This document shows positions 63,342 through 64,000 of a DNA stretch of 64,000 nt, one piece after another; positions within the stretch are counted from its first letter, which is position 1; each line of letters begins with the position of its first letter. Made by a program: the position numbers and the translations under genes. The stretch lies in contig NZ_FUIE01000065.1 of the NCBI RefSeq assembly GCF_900163625.1, positions 45,134 through 109,133 on the forward strand. The letters are read 5' to 3'. The DNA is from Brevundimonas diminuta 3F5N (lineage in GTDB: Bacteria > Pseudomonadota > Alphaproteobacteria > Caulobacterales > Caulobacteraceae). Below the pieces are notes generated by a model. That model was not told the origin of the DNA and did not search any database. It saw only the letters and a program-made list of their open reading frames with translations.

Positions 63342-63976
63342 ACCCCAACCGCAACCCGTCCGAAGAACGGCTGCTCGCCTATGCCGCCGGATCGCTCAGC
63401 CCGCCCGAGGCCGTGGTCGTCGCCGCCCATCTGGCCATGCGCCCCGCCAATGACGCCTGGGTTCGCCGCCTTCAGGCCGTGGGCGGTGAGTTTCTGGAGG
63501 AGGCCGCGCCGGTGGCCCTGTCCCACCACGCCCTGGCGCACGCCATGGCGCTCATCGAAACCGATGCCGGCGAAGCCAGGCCGCCGGCGCCGCTCAACGA
63601 TATGCCCGAACTGCCCGAGCCGCTGCGGCGCTACGCCCTCGGGCCCTGGCGCTGGATCGGCCCCGGCATCCGCGCCCGCCACGTCCACGCCCCGCGCGAC
63701 GGCGCCTGCCGGGTCATCCTGCTGAAGATCGATCCGGGTCGCGAGACGCCGCGTCACACCCATGGCGGGGTCGAACTGACCTGCGTCCTATCCGGCGCCT
63801 ACGCCACCGAGACCGAACGCTTCGAGGTCGGCGATCTGGAGGAAGCCGACCACGACGTGCTGCATCAGCCGCGCGTGGTGTCGGACATTCCCTGCCTCTG
63901 CGTCGTCGCCCTGGATGGAGAAATCCAGCTCGACGGCTGGCTGGGGCGGCTGATGCAGCCCTTCGTACGGCTGTGA
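63338..63976 (+). CDS. chrR: ChrR-like cupin anti-sigma factor lacking the Cys pair
   Basis: This is a 212-residue cytoplasmic anti-sigma factor with an N-terminal zinc-binding helical domain (1-85) and a C-terminal cupin (about 105-205). The cupin metal site is intact (HTHGGVE, then His in DHDVLHQP). In canonical ChrR the N-terminal zinc is held by two His and two Cys (HxxxCxxC). Here the corresponding stretch is AAHLAMRPAND, so the His remains but both Cys are replaced by Arg and Asn. The gene overlaps rpoE by 4 nt. The lost Cys ligands suggest altered zinc binding or signalling. Confidence 0.9.
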   Translation: MNPNRNPSEERLLAYAAGSLSPPEAVVVAAHLAMRPANDAWVRRLQAVGGEFLEEAAPVALSHHALAHAMALIETDAGEARPPAPLNDMPELPEPLRRYALGPWRWIGPGIRARHVHAPRDGACRVILLKIDPGRETPRHTHGGVELTCVLSGAYATETERFEVGDLEEADHDVLHQPRVVSDIPCLCVVALDGEIQLDGWLGRLMQPFVRL

Positions 63977-64000
63977 TCGCCCTGCTGCCGCTCTGGTTTG
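63973..64000 (+). CDS. Possible start of a further gene (cut by window end)
   Basis: GTG at 63973 overlaps the chrR stop (GTGA) and opens a hydrophobic frame, MIALLPLWF, to the window edge. The overlap style matches the other operons here, so a membrane protein co-transcribed with rpoE-chrR is plausible. Only nine codons are visible. Confidence 0.3.

Overview
The window reads as chromosomal DNA of a high-GC alphaproteobacterium of the Caulobacteraceae, most likely Brevundimonas or a close relative (inference). Supporting signs are: GTTC-N7-GTTC LexA boxes, an imuA-imuB-dnaE2 mutasome, a TonB-dependent receptor with a FecI/FecR pair, an RpoE/ChrR (ECF11) module, GGAAC-type general-stress promoters, many GTGA/ATGA/TGATG gene overlaps, and starts on GTG or TTG. 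I see no rRNA, complete tRNA, CRISPR array, prophage or intact insertion sequence.

Layout. 1-3.3 kb (minus): FecI-type sigma factor, FecR anti-sigma factor and a TonB-dependent receptor cut by the window edge; a secreted phosphoesterase diverges from them. 5.0-11.0 kb (plus): a MoxR ATPase operon (DUF4129, DUF4350, MoxR, DUF58, SpoIIM-like, RDD). 11.0-14.7 kb: a cold-shock-like/membrane protein, a decayed ogt-like gene, a glutathione transferase, and an unusual fusion of a VOC dioxygenase with an alpha/beta hydrolase. 14.7-16.7 kb: a 21-codon leader peptide and an intrinsic terminator directly ahead of an ABC exporter. 16.9-20 kb: a large DUF3857/transglutaminase/TPR protein. 20-26.9 kb: a two-component pair divergent from a MacAB-like efflux operon. 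27.2-28.9 kb: a TetR regulator and a quinone-reductase-like gene sharing a 35-bp palindrome. 29.0-29.6 kb: a scar of MFS and serine-recombinase fragments.

29.6-32.3 kb (minus): a radical SAM protein and UdgX, preceded by a perfect LexA box; the radical SAM protein ends in a beta-clamp-binding pentapeptide. 32.3-39.3 kb: a caa3-type cytochrome oxidase (cytochrome c, CoxB with a fused cytochrome c, fused subunits I and III), a diheme cytochrome c, a cytochrome b561 and a CtaG-like assembly factor. 39.4-45.5 kb: a general-stress island with seven GGAAC-type promoters in front of a nucleotidyltransferase/phosphoesterase pair, an SDR, a flavoprotein, small membrane proteins, DUF4142, DUF6766 and DUF892 genes. 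45.5-48.2 kb: three Crp/Fnr-like regulators. 48.3-52 kb: topoisomerase IB, isochorismatase and small genes.

52.0-57.7 kb: imuA-imuB-dnaE2 under a LexA box that overlaps the imuA start codon. 57.7-64 kb: an ECF11 module (rpoE-chrR) divergent from a lipid-modification operon (FAD oxidoreductase, DUF1365, CFA-synthase-like methyltransferase, lipocalin). Functionally the window links two SOS-controlled DNA-damage operons, one general-stress island and one singlet-oxygen-type lipid response. The main points to follow up are the SOS/beta-clamp radical SAM-UdgX unit, the candidate attenuator of the ABC exporter, the ChrR protein that has lost its cysteine ligands, and the cluster of GGAAC promoters.
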